The notes under the pieces: generated by a model
Database searches by the model: none
What the model saw: the letters and a program-made list of their open reading frames with translations, nothing else
Told to the model about the DNA's origin: nothing
From: Desulfovibrio sp. UCD-KL4C
Lineage (GTDB): Bacteria > Desulfobacterota > Desulfovibrionia > Desulfovibrionales > Desulfovibrionaceae
Assembly: GCF_006210265.1 (NCBI RefSeq)
Contig: NZ_VCNC01000004.1
Location: 372,001 to 436,000 of the forward strand
Reading direction: 5' to 3'
DNA: 64,000 nucleotides
Program-made: the position numbers and the translations under genes
Part shown: positions 25,463 through 35,722 of the stretch, in pieces
Layout: the number at the start of each line of letters is the position of its first letter
Position numbering within the stretch: position 1 is the first letter of the stretch

Positions 25463-25506
25463 CTGTCACGCACCTTTCTCTTGGCCGTAACAGGTTTGTA
25501 ACTAAG
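25463..25506 (+). promoter_or_regulatory. Tandem Pho box upstream of pstS
   Basis: Four 7-base units repeat at exact 11-base steps: CTGTCAC (25463), CTTTCTC (25474), CCGTAAC (25485) and TTGTAAC (25496). The E. coli PhoB box is two such CTGTCAT-like units 11 bases apart. Phosphate-starvation control of pstSCA by a PhoB homologue is expected. Confidence 0.7.
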
Positions 25507-25586
25507 TTCAGATAGACCATATTTCAACAACAAAAAACGGACACGGTGAAACTGCGTCTGCAAAAATCCAAATTCAGAGGGAAAAA

Positions 25587-26411
25587 ATGAAATCTAGAAT
25601 TATCGCCTTAGTTGCAATCATGGTAATGGCGTTTACAGGATCTGCTTTTGCAGGATCTCTGCAGGTTAAGGGATCTACTACTGTTCTTCCTTTAATGCAG
25701 AAAAGTGCAGAAACATTTATGGCTGCAAACCCTAGCGTATCCATCTCCATCTCAGGTGGCGGATCAAGTAATGGTGCAAAAGCACTTATCGACGGAACAA
25801 CTGACATTGCAATGATGTCTCGTGACATGAAATCTGCTGAAATTCAGAGAGCTACCGATAACGGTCGCAAACCAGTACAGTTTGTTGTTGCTCTTGACTG
25901 CATCGTTCCTGTTATAAACCCTGACAATTCTGTCTCTGCTCTTACTATCGCTCAGCTCAAAGATATTTACACCGGTAAAGTTACTAACTGGAAAGAACTT
26001 GGCGGAGCTGATGAGCCGATTGTTGTAATTTCACGTGATACTTCTTCTGGAACCTACGATTGTTGGAAAGATAAAATCATGCACTCTGGTGGTTCTAAAA
26101 GCCGTGTATTCCCTGGTGCTCTTCTTCAGGCCTCAAACGGTGCTGTTGCACAGGCTGTTTCCAAAAACAAAAAAGCAATCGGCTACGTAGGTCTTGCTTA
26201 CCTTAATAAAGAACTCAAAGGTGTTTCTGTAAATGGTGTTAGACCTTCTGTTAAAACAGCAAAAGACAAATCTTACCCGATTTCTCGCGGTCTCAATCTT
26301 TACACTCCAGGAACTCCTTCCGGTGAAGCAAAAGCTCTTATCGATTACATGATGAGCCCTGCCGGTCAGAAACAGGCTGCTGAAGTTGGTTTCATTCCAG
26401 TAACCGATTAG
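25587..26411 (+). CDS. pstS: Phosphate ABC transporter periplasmic binding protein
   Basis: 274 residues with a signal peptide (IIALVAIMVMAFTGSAFA) cleaved after about residue 22. The mature protein has the PstS anion site signatures VKGSTTVLPL, SGGGSSNG, MMSRDMK and SRDTSSGTYDCW. It captures inorganic phosphate in the periplasm and hands it to PstCA. First gene of the operon, behind the tandem Pho box, with AGAGGG upstream of the ATG. Length and motifs are complete. Confidence 0.96.
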   Translation: MKSRIIALVAIMVMAFTGSAFAGSLQVKGSTTVLPLMQKSAETFMAANPSVSISISGGGSSNGAKALIDGTTDIAMMSRDMKSAEIQRATDNGRKPVQFVVALDCIVPVINPDNSVSALTIAQLKDIYTGKVTNWKELGGADEPIVVISRDTSSGTYDCWKDKIMHSGGSKSRVFPGALLQASNGAVAQAVSKNKKAIGYVGLAYLNKELKGVSVNGVRPSVKTAKDKSYPISRGLNLYTPGTPSGEAKALIDYMMSPAGQKQAAEVGFIPVTD

Positions 26412-26545
26412 TAAGTAATTTAATCAGGACCTTATTAAATCCAAAACCAATTCTCCGGGAGATTCCTGCTCCCGGAGAATTTTCAGTCTAAAATTAAAAT
26501 TGCATAACTTTTACAAAGTTTAAAATTTTTATCAGGGGAATCGTC

Positions 26546-27904
26546 GTGATAACATCCCGAAACATCTGTTTCTTATTAATAATCCTTGCAGTTATGAGCG
26601 GGGCATATGCCTACAAACTCTCCAGCTCTACTGACGCAGAACAGATTTTTATTTCTTCCACTGAGAAAGTGGCTAAACGGGGAGACTATTCTATGAGCTC
26701 TGCCGGAGCTCTCAAGAAAGTCATGATGCTGTCGACTCATGAAGTTGCAGAAACCACTGAAAGTTCGAATCTGTCTAAAGCTGAGAAGGAAGTCAGAGTT
26801 AAGAATCTGAATTCTAAAATAAATAAAATTTATGCTTATGTTCGTACCGACCGCGCTTTTATGGATAAAAGCAAAGATGGCACCAATGCAGAACTGTTAA
26901 CAATAATAAAACAAAGTACTCAGGATATGATTACCTCAAGAGGTAAAGGATGGTACATTCTGAGCTCCATCCTTGGTTTTGCCGGGATAGTCCTCTTCAT
27001 TCTAAAAGCTTTAAACCTCAGCAGAAGATCAACTGAGCGGTTAATCCATTCAGTTTTTCTTGTTACAGCGTTCACTTCAATACTGGTTTTGTTTTTAATT
27101 ATGATGTTCTTATTTATTGAAGGGCTTCCTACTTTTAACTTTGTTTCGGTGAAAGACTTCATATTCGGATTTGAATGGTATCCGACAGACGACCCTGCTG
27201 CATTTGGAATCTGGCCGCTTATTGTAGGATCAGGTTCGGTCACATTGCTGTCTTCAATAATTGCAATACCGCTGGGAGTAATGACAGCTATTTATCTTGC
27301 CGAAATTGCTCCTGCAAAGGTTCGTAACATTGTTAAACCTGCTGTTGAAATGCTCGCGGCCCTTCCATCAGTTGTTATAGGTTTTTTCGGAATGGTTGTA
27401 GTTGCCCCGTTTTTACAGAACGTGTTTAACATCTCTGTCGGGCTGAACCTCTTCAATGCATCAGTCATGCTGGCATTTATGGCTGTTCCTACTATCACAA
27501 GTCTTTCAGAAGATGCTCTTTATTCTGTTCCACCGGAACTTAAAGAAGCTTCTCTTGCTCTAGGGGCTACTCATTGGCAGAGCATTTATAAGGTAATGGT
27601 TCCAGCTTCATTATCAGGAATTTCCACCGGAATAATTTTGGGAATGGCCCGTTCAATCGGTGAGACTATGGTTGTTTTGATGGTTGCTGGAGGAGCTGGA
27701 ATGCTGCCGCATTCGATCTTTGATCCGGTACGGCCAATGCCTGCATCCATTGCTGCTGAAATGGGCGAAGCTCCTTTTCATAGTGAACATTACCATGCAC
27801 TCTTTGCTATCGGCATGGTGTTGTTTTTATTCACAATGGTTTTCAACTTAATTGCCGATTATGTGGCCCACAAATATAAGCAGGTCGGATCAGCCACTCT
27901 TTAG
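26546..27904 (+). CDS. pstC: Phosphate ABC transporter permease PstC with N-terminal extracytoplasmic extension
   Basis: 452 residues, against about 300 for a common PstC. The core permease (about 165-452) holds six membrane segments and the ATPase-coupling loop EDALYSVPPELKEASLALGATHWQ. The extra 160 N-terminal residues form a membrane anchor (FLLIILAVMSGAYAY), a polar region of about 110 residues presumably in the periplasm, and a second membrane helix (WYILSSILGFAGIVLFILKAL). The extension is helical and charged with no motif I recognise. Starts at GTG with AGGGGAA upstream, 135 bases after pstS. Confidence 0.92.
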   Translation: MITSRNICFLLIILAVMSGAYAYKLSSSTDAEQIFISSTEKVAKRGDYSMSSAGALKKVMMLSTHEVAETTESSNLSKAEKEVRVKNLNSKINKIYAYVRTDRAFMDKSKDGTNAELLTIIKQSTQDMITSRGKGWYILSSILGFAGIVLFILKALNLSRRSTERLIHSVFLVTAFTSILVLFLIMMFLFIEGLPTFNFVSVKDFIFGFEWYPTDDPAAFGIWPLIVGSGSVTLLSSIIAIPLGVMTAIYLAEIAPAKVRNIVKPAVEMLAALPSVVIGFFGMVVVAPFLQNVFNISVGLNLFNASVMLAFMAVPTITSLSEDALYSVPPELKEASLALGATHWQSIYKVMVPASLSGISTGIILGMARSIGETMVVLMVAGGAGMLPHSIFDPVRPMPASIAAEMGEAPFHSEHYHALFAIGMVLFLFTMVFNLIADYVAHKYKQVGSATL

Positions 27905-27941
27905 TGGAAGTTGTCTGTAAATTAAATAATGAGGAATGATA

Positions 27942-28892
27942 ATGAATAATTCCGCTGAAACTTTAGAGCAGGTTGATTCAATGTTTAGTAGTGATTCTGC
28001 AGCAGGTGAAAATATGCTTGAGCCCGGTCACGGTAATTACTCTTTGCGAGAAAAAGTACAGAAATTCGTTTTCTTGCTGTTCAAAGGAGCTGCTGCAATT
28101 AACGGGTTGGCTTTGCTTATTATCTGTGGCTTTGTTCTATATTATGGGCTGCCAGCTATGAGCTGGGAGTTTCTGACTGAAAGTCCGAGAAATTCTATGA
28201 CTGAAGGTGGAATATTTCCATGTATCGTAGGTACAATTATTCTCAGTTACGGTGCGTTAATGATTGCTCTGCCTTGGGGAATTGCAACTGCAATTTACTT
28301 AAATGAGTATGCAACATCAGCAAAGCTGGTACGCATCCTCAGACTCGGAATCAATAACCTCGCCGGAGTTCCTTCGGTTGTGTTTGGACTTTTCGGACTG
28401 TCACTTTTTGTAACCGTGATGGGAATGGGCGTGAGTATTATGGCTGGGGTCTGTACGCTCGGTGCGCTGGCTTTACCACTTGTCATTGGTGCTTCTGAGG
28501 AAGCTCTTCGCTCTGTACCACAAACGTACAGGGAAGCGTCACTCGGCCTCGGCGCGACTAAATGGCAGACTATATACAGGGTTGTTCTTCCAGCTGCATT
28601 ACCCGGAATGCTCACAGGCGCAATATTGACTCTCTCTCGCGCGGCCGGAGAAACTGCTGCGATTATGTTTACTGCCGCAGTCTTTTTCACTCCTGAAATG
28701 CCTAAGACCATTTTTGACGATGTAATGGCTCTGCCCTATCATATATATGTGTTAGCTACCGCCGGAACAGAAATCGAAAAGACAAGACATATTCAATACG
28801 GAACATCGCTTGTTCTTATTGCCTTGGTTCTTGGTATGAATCTTCTGGCTATTTATATCAGAGCTAAAATGCAGAAAAAACTTTCTAGATAA
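27942..28892 (+). CDS. pstA: Phosphate ABC transporter permease PstA
   Basis: 316 residues with six membrane segments and the coupling loop EEALRSVPQTYREASLGLGATKWQTIYRVVLPAALPG. It pairs with PstC to form the inner-membrane channel of the phosphate importer. The ATG at 27942 is preferred over 27936 because GAGGA lies six bases before it. The first 35 residues are an acidic, soluble cytoplasmic lead. The operon ends here: the terminator follows, and pstB and phoU are not in the window. Confidence 0.94.
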   Translation: MNNSAETLEQVDSMFSSDSAAGENMLEPGHGNYSLREKVQKFVFLLFKGAAAINGLALLIICGFVLYYGLPAMSWEFLTESPRNSMTEGGIFPCIVGTIILSYGALMIALPWGIATAIYLNEYATSAKLVRILRLGINNLAGVPSVVFGLFGLSLFVTVMGMGVSIMAGVCTLGALALPLVIGASEEALRSVPQTYREASLGLGATKWQTIYRVVLPAALPGMLTGAILTLSRAAGETAAIMFTAAVFFTPEMPKTIFDDVMALPYHIYVLATAGTEIEKTRHIQYGTSLVLIALVLGMNLLAIYIRAKMQKKLSR

Positions 28893-28917
28893 TTTCATCC
28901 TCTACTTGTCCTCGCTT

Positions 28918-28954
28918 GAAAGCCCGTATCAAACCATTTTTGATGCGGGCTTTC
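28918..28954. terminator. Bidirectional terminator between pstA and the radical SAM gene
   Basis: Long stem GAAAGCCCGTATCAAA / TTTGATGCGGGCTTTC (one mismatch or wobble) between two convergent genes. Confidence 0.85.
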
Positions 28955-28957
28955 TAA

Positions 28958-29932
28958 TTATATTTTTCGCTTTCTGCCGGGTGGAAAATGATCAGGCCCA
29001 AACCATTCAGGCGGTTGAACCGGACCGTCCTCTCTTGCGCATCCCTGCCAGAGATCATTGTTCTCGAACATCATATCAATAGCGTTTTGCACATGTCTTT
29101 TGTGTTCAATCCAGTCCGGAGCGATGAGTTCTCCTGGTGTCGGGTCAGCATTAAGTCTGTGGATTACAATGTCAGGGCGCAGGATAGAAACGGCTTTTTC
29201 AAGCATCCCAATATATTCTTCCATGGAAAAAGGAGTAAATTCGCCTCGCTCAAACATTTTTTGTAATGGGGTGTTCCGGCTTATGTATAAGTTGTGAAAT
29301 TTGATGCCGGAAATAGGTAGATTGTTTAGAAATTCTACTGATGCTAGAAAGTCATCCTCCGTTTCTCCTGGTAACCCTGCTATAACGTGCGCGCAGACTT
29401 CTATTCCAAATGAATCTGCAAGCAGTGTTGCGTCGGCAAAGCATTTGGCATCATGCCCTCGGTTGATAAGTTTCAATGTACTTTCATTTGAGCTTTGAAG
29501 TCCCAGTTCAATCCAAGTTTCTTTTAGGTTTAGATCTTTTATCAATTTAAGCTTCTCAGCATCAATACAGTCAGGTCTGGTACCTATGCATATGCCGGTA
29601 AGTCCCGGGAGGTCATGGAGTTGATCAAAAGAGTTTTTTATTTGCTCTAATGTTCCATAGGTATTGGAATAGGATTGCAGGTAAGCCAAAAATAATTTTG
29701 CATGGTAAAGTCTTGTAAATTTTTTTGTCCAGAAATCCCATTGTTCTGAAATAGGTGTCGATTGCGAATGCATGCCTGAACCTGACCCTAAAGGATTGCA
29801 GAATATACATCCTTGCGAGGAAATTTTGCCATCACGGTTGGGGCATGAAAACCCGAAGTCCAATGGTACCTTTTGAACCCGTTTTCCGAAGTTTTGTCTC
29901 AAGCGGGCAGCAAGACCGTAAAACCGATGCAT
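28958..29932 (-). CDS. YhcC-type radical SAM protein (TIGR01212 family)
   Basis: 324 residues. The N-terminus has KVPLDFGFSCPNRDGKISSQGCIFCNP, the YhcC-type CX(n)CX2C cluster motif that holds a [4Fe-4S] and binds SAM. Next come the TIM-barrel-like segments ICIGTRPDCI, WIELGLQSSNESTLKLINRGH and VCAHVIAGLPGETEDDF. Members are linked to tRNA or sulfur-related modification, but the exact reaction of this family is not established. Monocistronic and convergent with pstA. Confidence 0.9.
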   Translation of the reverse strand: MHRFYGLAARLRQNFGKRVQKVPLDFGFSCPNRDGKISSQGCIFCNPLGSGSGMHSQSTPISEQWDFWTKKFTRLYHAKLFLAYLQSYSNTYGTLEQIKNSFDQLHDLPGLTGICIGTRPDCIDAEKLKLIKDLNLKETWIELGLQSSNESTLKLINRGHDAKCFADATLLADSFGIEVCAHVIAGLPGETEDDFLASVEFLNNLPISGIKFHNLYISRNTPLQKMFERGEFTPFSMEEYIGMLEKAVSILRPDIVIHRLNADPTPGELIAPDWIEHKRHVQNAIDMMFENNDLWQGCAREDGPVQPPEWFGPDHFPPGRKRKI

Positions 29933-30159
29933 AATGACTCCTTTAATTCATACTAATATTGTATATTAGGTGGATATTAATTATAGTAAAATTTACAGTA
30001 TGTTAACAGTTCTGATTAGCAGTTGTCGTAATTGGTGTAATATGTTGCCTGTAGCAATTTCTTCTGCTAGATAATACCGAGGAATTTCTTTTGATATAGG
30101 GAAAGTAAGCGTCTACTGAGACGCTGTTTGAATCACATTTTTTTTGGAGTTTCCAGTAG

Positions 30160-31203
<1,044 letters not shown>

Positions 31204-31251
31204 CTTTACTATCGCAGTTGGTTGGATTAACTGAGAGTGCATTTTTCAATA

Positions 31252-31299
31252 TTAAGAGCATAGTTTTGATGGGTAATTCCATCAAAACTATGCTCTTAA
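31252..31299. repeat. Perfect 21-bp inverted repeat between mreB and mreC
   Basis: Arms of 21 bases (31252-31272 and 31279-31299) are exact reverse complements around the loop GTAATT. There is no T-run afterwards (GAATATTTAG follows), so it is not a standard rho-independent terminator. It may be a partial terminator, an mRNA-stability stem or a short palindromic element. Confidence 0.7.
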
Positions 31300-31450
31300 G
31301 AATATTTAGTGCTGTGTCAGTCGGCAATAGTTTTTGTTGTATTTAATCAAAATACCTATAAAGCCAGTTCAATTATTTGATAACTAAATTTTTAAGAAAC
31401 AGTGGCGTGTGTTTGGTTTGGTATCTTTATATTAAGATAGAGGATTTAGT

Positions 31451-32296
31451 TTGAAGCTCAAGCGTACTGCTATAGCCATAATTGTGGGCTTATTTATCTA
31501 TCTCAGCCTTTATTCGTGGAATCTGCGATCAGGGCAGCTTGATCAATTGGCTGATTATTCAGGGCTTGAATTTGTTAAGTGGACACTTTGGCCAGGCGAG
31601 TGGGTTTTTGACGAGTCTACTGATTTTTGGAATAAGTATATTTATCTTGTCGGATTGAAAGAGCAGAACGATCTGCTTAGCTCTCAAAATGATTTGATGC
31701 GTCTTGAGATTATGACGCTTCGAGAAAAAGCCGATCAGGCTGAAAGGTTACGGGCTTTACTTTCCTTTTCACCGGAAGACGGTTGGTATGTAGACGGAGC
31801 ACGCGTCGTTGCCCATAGGATGGGACCATCTGCTGCTTTGGATACGATCATACTAAGTAAAGGCTCTACTTCAGGTGTCACTAAAGATACTCCTGTACTG
31901 ACTCCTTTAGGAGTTGTCGGTAGAGTTGTGCAACCCGGTTTTTCTTCTTCAAAAGCACTGCTTATTACTGACGTCAACAGCAGAATCTCAGTCAGAGGAC
32001 AACTTCATAGAACCACCGGATTATTAGTCGGCAGCGGTGCCGGTGAGCTTCTGGATGCAAAATATATGAAGCTTAATGCTCCTGTTTCTGAAGGAGAAAT
32101 TCTTGAAACTTCAGGGCTTGCAGGTCTTTATCCTCCGGGACTTCCTGTTGCAAAAGTTGTCTCTGTTGAACGGTCAGATATTTCTCTATTCCTAAATGTT
32201 GAAGCTGTTCCATTAGTTAACATGGAGAGCATGGAAGAAGTTCTATTGCTCCATAAAAAGATTATGGATAATTCAACTTCACCGGAAGGGAATTAA
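31451..32296 (+). CDS. mreC: Rod shape-determining protein MreC
   Basis: 281 residues starting at TTG with AGAGGA seven bases before. One N-terminal membrane helix (TAIAIIVGLFIYLSLYSW), a coiled-coil region (about 75-100: QNDLMRLEIMTLREKADQAERL) and the two MreC beta-barrel domains (TPVLTPLGVVGRVVQPGFSSSKALLITDVNSRI). MreC bridges MreB filaments to PBP2 in the periplasm. mreD follows after one base. Confidence 0.95.
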   Translation: MKLKRTAIAIIVGLFIYLSLYSWNLRSGQLDQLADYSGLEFVKWTLWPGEWVFDESTDFWNKYIYLVGLKEQNDLLSSQNDLMRLEIMTLREKADQAERLRALLSFSPEDGWYVDGARVVAHRMGPSAALDTIILSKGSTSGVTKDTPVLTPLGVVGRVVQPGFSSSKALLITDVNSRISVRGQLHRTTGLLVGSGAGELLDAKYMKLNAPVSEGEILETSGLAGLYPPGLPVAKVVSVERSDISLFLNVEAVPLVNMESMEEVLLLHKKIMDNSTSPEGN

Positions 32297-32297
32297 A

Positions 32298-32762
32298 ATG
32301 TTTTCTTTTCTGTGGTGGACTGCATTTACTGTTGTTGGGATATGGGCACAAAAGATGCTACCCGGAGTAGATTTTCTTGCCCCGGGACTTTTGCTTTGTA
32401 TTCAGATGGAACGGAAAACATTATTAATTTGGTTAATTATTTTTTGGTCTCTCATTCAGGAAGGGATCGGGGGATTGCCGTTCGGCTATTCTCTTCTCTG
32501 GTATTCTTCCATTTTTGCACTATATCGTTGCGGAGCCATGTTTTTTGATGTGCAGAGCTTGATGTTTGCTCTTCTTTGCGGCGCAGGGCTTGGTCTTTTA
32601 CATCCGTTTTTAATAGGTGTGATGACAATGCTTGCAGATATGAACTGGGCTCCTGACCGCTACCTTTATGAGGGAATTTTGCAATTTGTCATATTCCCAC
32701 TTGAGTGGCTTTTCATAAAATATATTTATCCGGAACGGTTAAAGCATGAGCTCTCTGTATGA
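32298..32762 (+). CDS. mreD: Rod shape-determining protein MreD
   Basis: 154 residues, small integral membrane protein with about five hydrophobic segments (FLWWTAFTVVGIWA; LLIWLIIFWSLI; LWYSSIFALY; LMFALLCGAGLGLL; ILQFVIFPLEWLFI). Sequence conservation of MreD is low, so the call leans on position between mreC and mrdA, size and topology. It is part of the elongasome in the inner membrane. Its final 17 bases overlap the mrdA start. Confidence 0.8.
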   Translation: MFSFLWWTAFTVVGIWAQKMLPGVDFLAPGLLLCIQMERKTLLIWLIIFWSLIQEGIGGLPFGYSLLWYSSIFALYRCGAMFFDVQSLMFALLCGAGLGLLHPFLIGVMTMLADMNWAPDRYLYEGILQFVIFPLEWLFIKYIYPERLKHELSV

Positions 32763-34557
32763 CTCGAAATCTCAGCAGCCGCCAAAGACCGGTCTGCTGT
32801 TGTTGCAGGGGTTGATACTCCTGCTTTTTTGTGTTTTTGCGCTTAGATTTTGGTTTTTGCAGATTCACAAAGGATCTTATTTCGCAGAGCAGGCTAAAAA
32901 TAATCAGCTCAGACAGGATAGGTTGTATGCTCCACGCGGGCTTATTCGTGATCGCAATGGAAATCTTTTAGCCTTGAATGAGCCTGCGTATGCTTTAGGG
33001 ATTGTACGTGAAGACTGTAAAGACTTAGATGGAACGCTGAAAACGGTTTCTGAATGGACTGGTGAAAATCTTTCTGACATCAAAAAAATATTTAAAAAAT
33101 CTCGTAAACGCGTCAAACCGTTTGAACCGCTTATTCTCGTTCCCAATCTCACTTTTAAACAGGTAGCTATGATTGAGGCAAATGCATTGCATTGGCCCGG
33201 TCTTGAAGTTGTAGTCCGCCCGCGAAGACGTTATTTGCAGGGTGCGCTTTTGTCGCATGTTCTCGGTTATGTTTCAGAGTGTGGTGAAAGCGAGCTGGAA
33301 GCCGACAGTGATCTTGCCGTAGGCGATTTTGTTGGAAAGCAGGGGCTTGAAGATGTTCTAGAAAAAAGATTCAGGGGAGTTAAGGGACGCAGGCAATGCG
33401 AAGTCGACGCAACGGGTAGGCGGCTTAAAGAGCGCATTATAAATCCTCCGATTGCGGGTGAGGATATTGACCTTTCGATTGATCTGGGCCTTCAGAAACT
33501 TGGTGGAAAACTTCTCCAAGGAAAAGCCGGAGCAGTTGTTGTCATGAATCCTGACAACGGCCAGATATTATCTTTCGTGAGTGCTCCTTCGTATGACAAT
33601 AATTCTTTTACTTCAGGGTTCAGTAAAAAAGAGTGGGCTAAACTGATCAATGATCCTATGCATCCGTTGCAAAATCGCGTCATTCAAAGTGTTTATCCAC
33701 CTGGCTCAGTCTTTAAGCTCGTAGTAGCGGCATGCGGTCTTCACAATAAGGTGGTCACTCCTAATGAAACATTTTACTGCCCCGGGTTTGTTAAGCTCGG
33801 AAAGTATATTTTTAGAGACTGGAAAAGAAGCGGGCATGGTGATGTTGATCTGAAAAAGGCCTTAGTAGAGTCATGTGATGTTTACTTTTATAAGCTTGGC
33901 ATAAAACTAGGTGTTGATCGGATCAGTGAATTTGCAAAAAAAGCCGGCTTTGGCAAGGTCACAGGTATTTCTTTACCACATGAAAAAGCAGGGTTGATTC
34001 CAACTCGTGCATGGAAAAGGAGGCGTTTCGGAGAGATTTGGCATCCTGGAGAGAATTTGAACTTGGCGATTGGGCAGGGATATACTCTCACTTCTCCCCT
34101 ACAGGTTGCTCGATTTATAGCTTCTCTTGTAAATGGTGGCAGGCTGCTTCGTCCACAACTTCTAGCAGGCGAACCGTCGGAAGAGCAAGGGCGGCTACCC
34201 ATGACAAAGAATCAGTTGGAGATCATAAAAAAAGCTATGATTGAAACTGTTGACGGGCCGCATGGGACAGCGCGAAGACTGAGAAAAAAAGGCATTGTTA
34301 TTGGCGGTAAGACGGGAACCGCGCAGGTTGTCAAACTTACCGATGAGATTCATAAAATGAAGGATAAAGATATCCCTTACAAATATAGAGACCATGCATG
34401 GATGGCCAGTTTTGCAGAAAGAGGAGACCAGCGTTATGTTGTCGTCTGCATGATTGAGCATGGACAGCATGGTGGTTCAGGGGCTGGACCGGTGGTTAAG
34501 GCGATATATGACTATCTTTTTGATAAAAAGCCAGATGGCAAAGGAGCGGTAAATTAA
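32746..34557 (+). CDS. mrdA: Penicillin-binding protein 2, elongasome transpeptidase
   Basis: 603 residues. N-terminal membrane anchor (LLLLQGLILLLFCVFALRFW, about 17-36), a dimerisation/pedestal domain (APRGLIRDRNGNLLALNE at 62-79), and a transpeptidase domain with Ser321-x-x-Lys324 (PPGSVFKL), Ser376-Cys-Asp and Lys522-Thr-Gly. The second motif is SCD, the usual PBP2 variant of SxN. It cross-links peptidoglycan during sidewall growth with RodA. The TAATG junction couples it to the next gene. Confidence 0.96.
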   Translation: MSSLYDSKSQQPPKTGLLLLQGLILLLFCVFALRFWFLQIHKGSYFAEQAKNNQLRQDRLYAPRGLIRDRNGNLLALNEPAYALGIVREDCKDLDGTLKTVSEWTGENLSDIKKIFKKSRKRVKPFEPLILVPNLTFKQVAMIEANALHWPGLEVVVRPRRRYLQGALLSHVLGYVSECGESELEADSDLAVGDFVGKQGLEDVLEKRFRGVKGRRQCEVDATGRRLKERIINPPIAGEDIDLSIDLGLQKLGGKLLQGKAGAVVVMNPDNGQILSFVSAPSYDNNSFTSGFSKKEWAKLINDPMHPLQNRVIQSVYPPGSVFKLVVAACGLHNKVVTPNETFYCPGFVKLGKYIFRDWKRSGHGDVDLKKALVESCDVYFYKLGIKLGVDRISEFAKKAGFGKVTGISLPHEKAGLIPTRAWKRRRFGEIWHPGENLNLAIGQGYTLTSPLQVARFIASLVNGGRLLRPQLLAGEPSEEQGRLPMTKNQLEIIKKAMIETVDGPHGTARRLRKKGIVIGGKTGTAQVVKLTDEIHKMKDKDIPYKYRDHAWMASFAERGDQRYVVVCMIEHGQHGGSGAGPVVKAIYDYLFDKKPDGKGAVN

Positions 34558-35672
34558 TGTCCCCAGTTGACAGAAGACTGCTCATTCACATGAACTGGTT
34601 ATTACTCGGACTTGCGGCTGTACTGTTTTTTGTTGGCGTATTGAATCTTTATTCAGCCAGCGGATTCAGAATGGAAGACGGCATGAGTGTTAATTCATTT
34701 TATCAAAAACAGTTGATCTGGGGGTTGGTTGGATTCGGCGGAATGCTGACCTTTATGCTCTTTGATTACAGGCATTTAAAGACTCTCGCATGGCCTTTAT
34801 TCTGGCTAACTGTATTGCTGCTGCTCGCTGTACCGTTTGCAGGTAAAACAATTTACGGTGCCCGCAGGTGGCTCGATCTTGGTTTTTTCAATTTTCAGCC
34901 GAGTGAGCTTGCCAAAATTACTATTCTTGTAATCGGCGCAAAAATATTATCAAGGGACACCGAACCACTTGGTTTTATGAAGCTGGGGTATGTCTTTGCC
35001 GTGGGGCTTCTTCCCGCGGGAATGATTATTTTGCAGCCAGACCTTGGATCAGGTCTGAATGCTCTTTTAATCCTTTGTGGAATGATTCTTTACAGAGGGC
35101 TTACGTCCAAAGTTTTTAAAACGATGGCTGTAGCTGTCCCATGTCTTATTCCACTTAGCTGGATTTTTATGCACGATTATCAAAAACGGAGAGTTATTTC
35201 GTTTATGAATCCTGCAAGCGATCCGTTAGGGTCAGGTTATCATATCATTCAGTCTGAAATTGCAATCGGTTCAGGCAGGCTTTGGGGAAAAGGTTTTCTC
35301 GGCGGAACTCAGAGTCAGTTACGTTTTTTACCGGAGAAACATACTGACTTTGCGATTGCTGTTTTCGGAGAGGAATGGGGCTTTGTCGGCGCAATGACCG
35401 TGCTTAGTCTTTTTTGTGTATTTTTATACCAGATGGTTGTAACTGCAAGAGATGCCAAAGATTTGTTCGGGAGTTACCTCGCTGCAGGCGTATTCTTTTA
35501 TTTCTTCTGGCAAATCTTAATCAATATGGGTATGGTCCTCGGACTAATGCCGGTAGTAGGCATACCTCTACCATTTATCAGCTATGGCGGCAGTGCCACT
35601 GTAGTTAATTTTTGTCTAATAGGACTCGTTTTAAATGTGTCCATGAGACGCTACGTATTCAAACAAGGGTAA
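34557..35672 (+). CDS. rodA: RodA peptidoglycan glycosyltransferase (SEDS family)
   Basis: 371 residues with about ten membrane segments. SEDS signatures: GARRWLDLGFFNFQPSELAKI, LQPDLGSGL (with the catalytic Asp region) and the C-terminal GIPLPFISYGGSA. RodA polymerises glycan strands from lipid II in the elongasome together with PBP2. Start ATG overlaps the mrdA stop by one base. Confidence 0.97.
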   Translation: MSPVDRRLLIHMNWLLLGLAAVLFFVGVLNLYSASGFRMEDGMSVNSFYQKQLIWGLVGFGGMLTFMLFDYRHLKTLAWPLFWLTVLLLLAVPFAGKTIYGARRWLDLGFFNFQPSELAKITILVIGAKILSRDTEPLGFMKLGYVFAVGLLPAGMIILQPDLGSGLNALLILCGMILYRGLTSKVFKTMAVAVPCLIPLSWIFMHDYQKRRVISFMNPASDPLGSGYHIIQSEIAIGSGRLWGKGFLGGTQSQLRFLPEKHTDFAIAVFGEEWGFVGAMTVLSLFCVFLYQMVVTARDAKDLFGSYLAAGVFFYFFWQILINMGMVLGLMPVVGIPLPFISYGGSATVVNFCLIGLVLNVSMRRYVFKQG

Positions 35673-35722
35673 GCCGTATGTTCGGACTCTCTAAAATCGG
35701 CATAAGTACAAAAGGAGCACAA

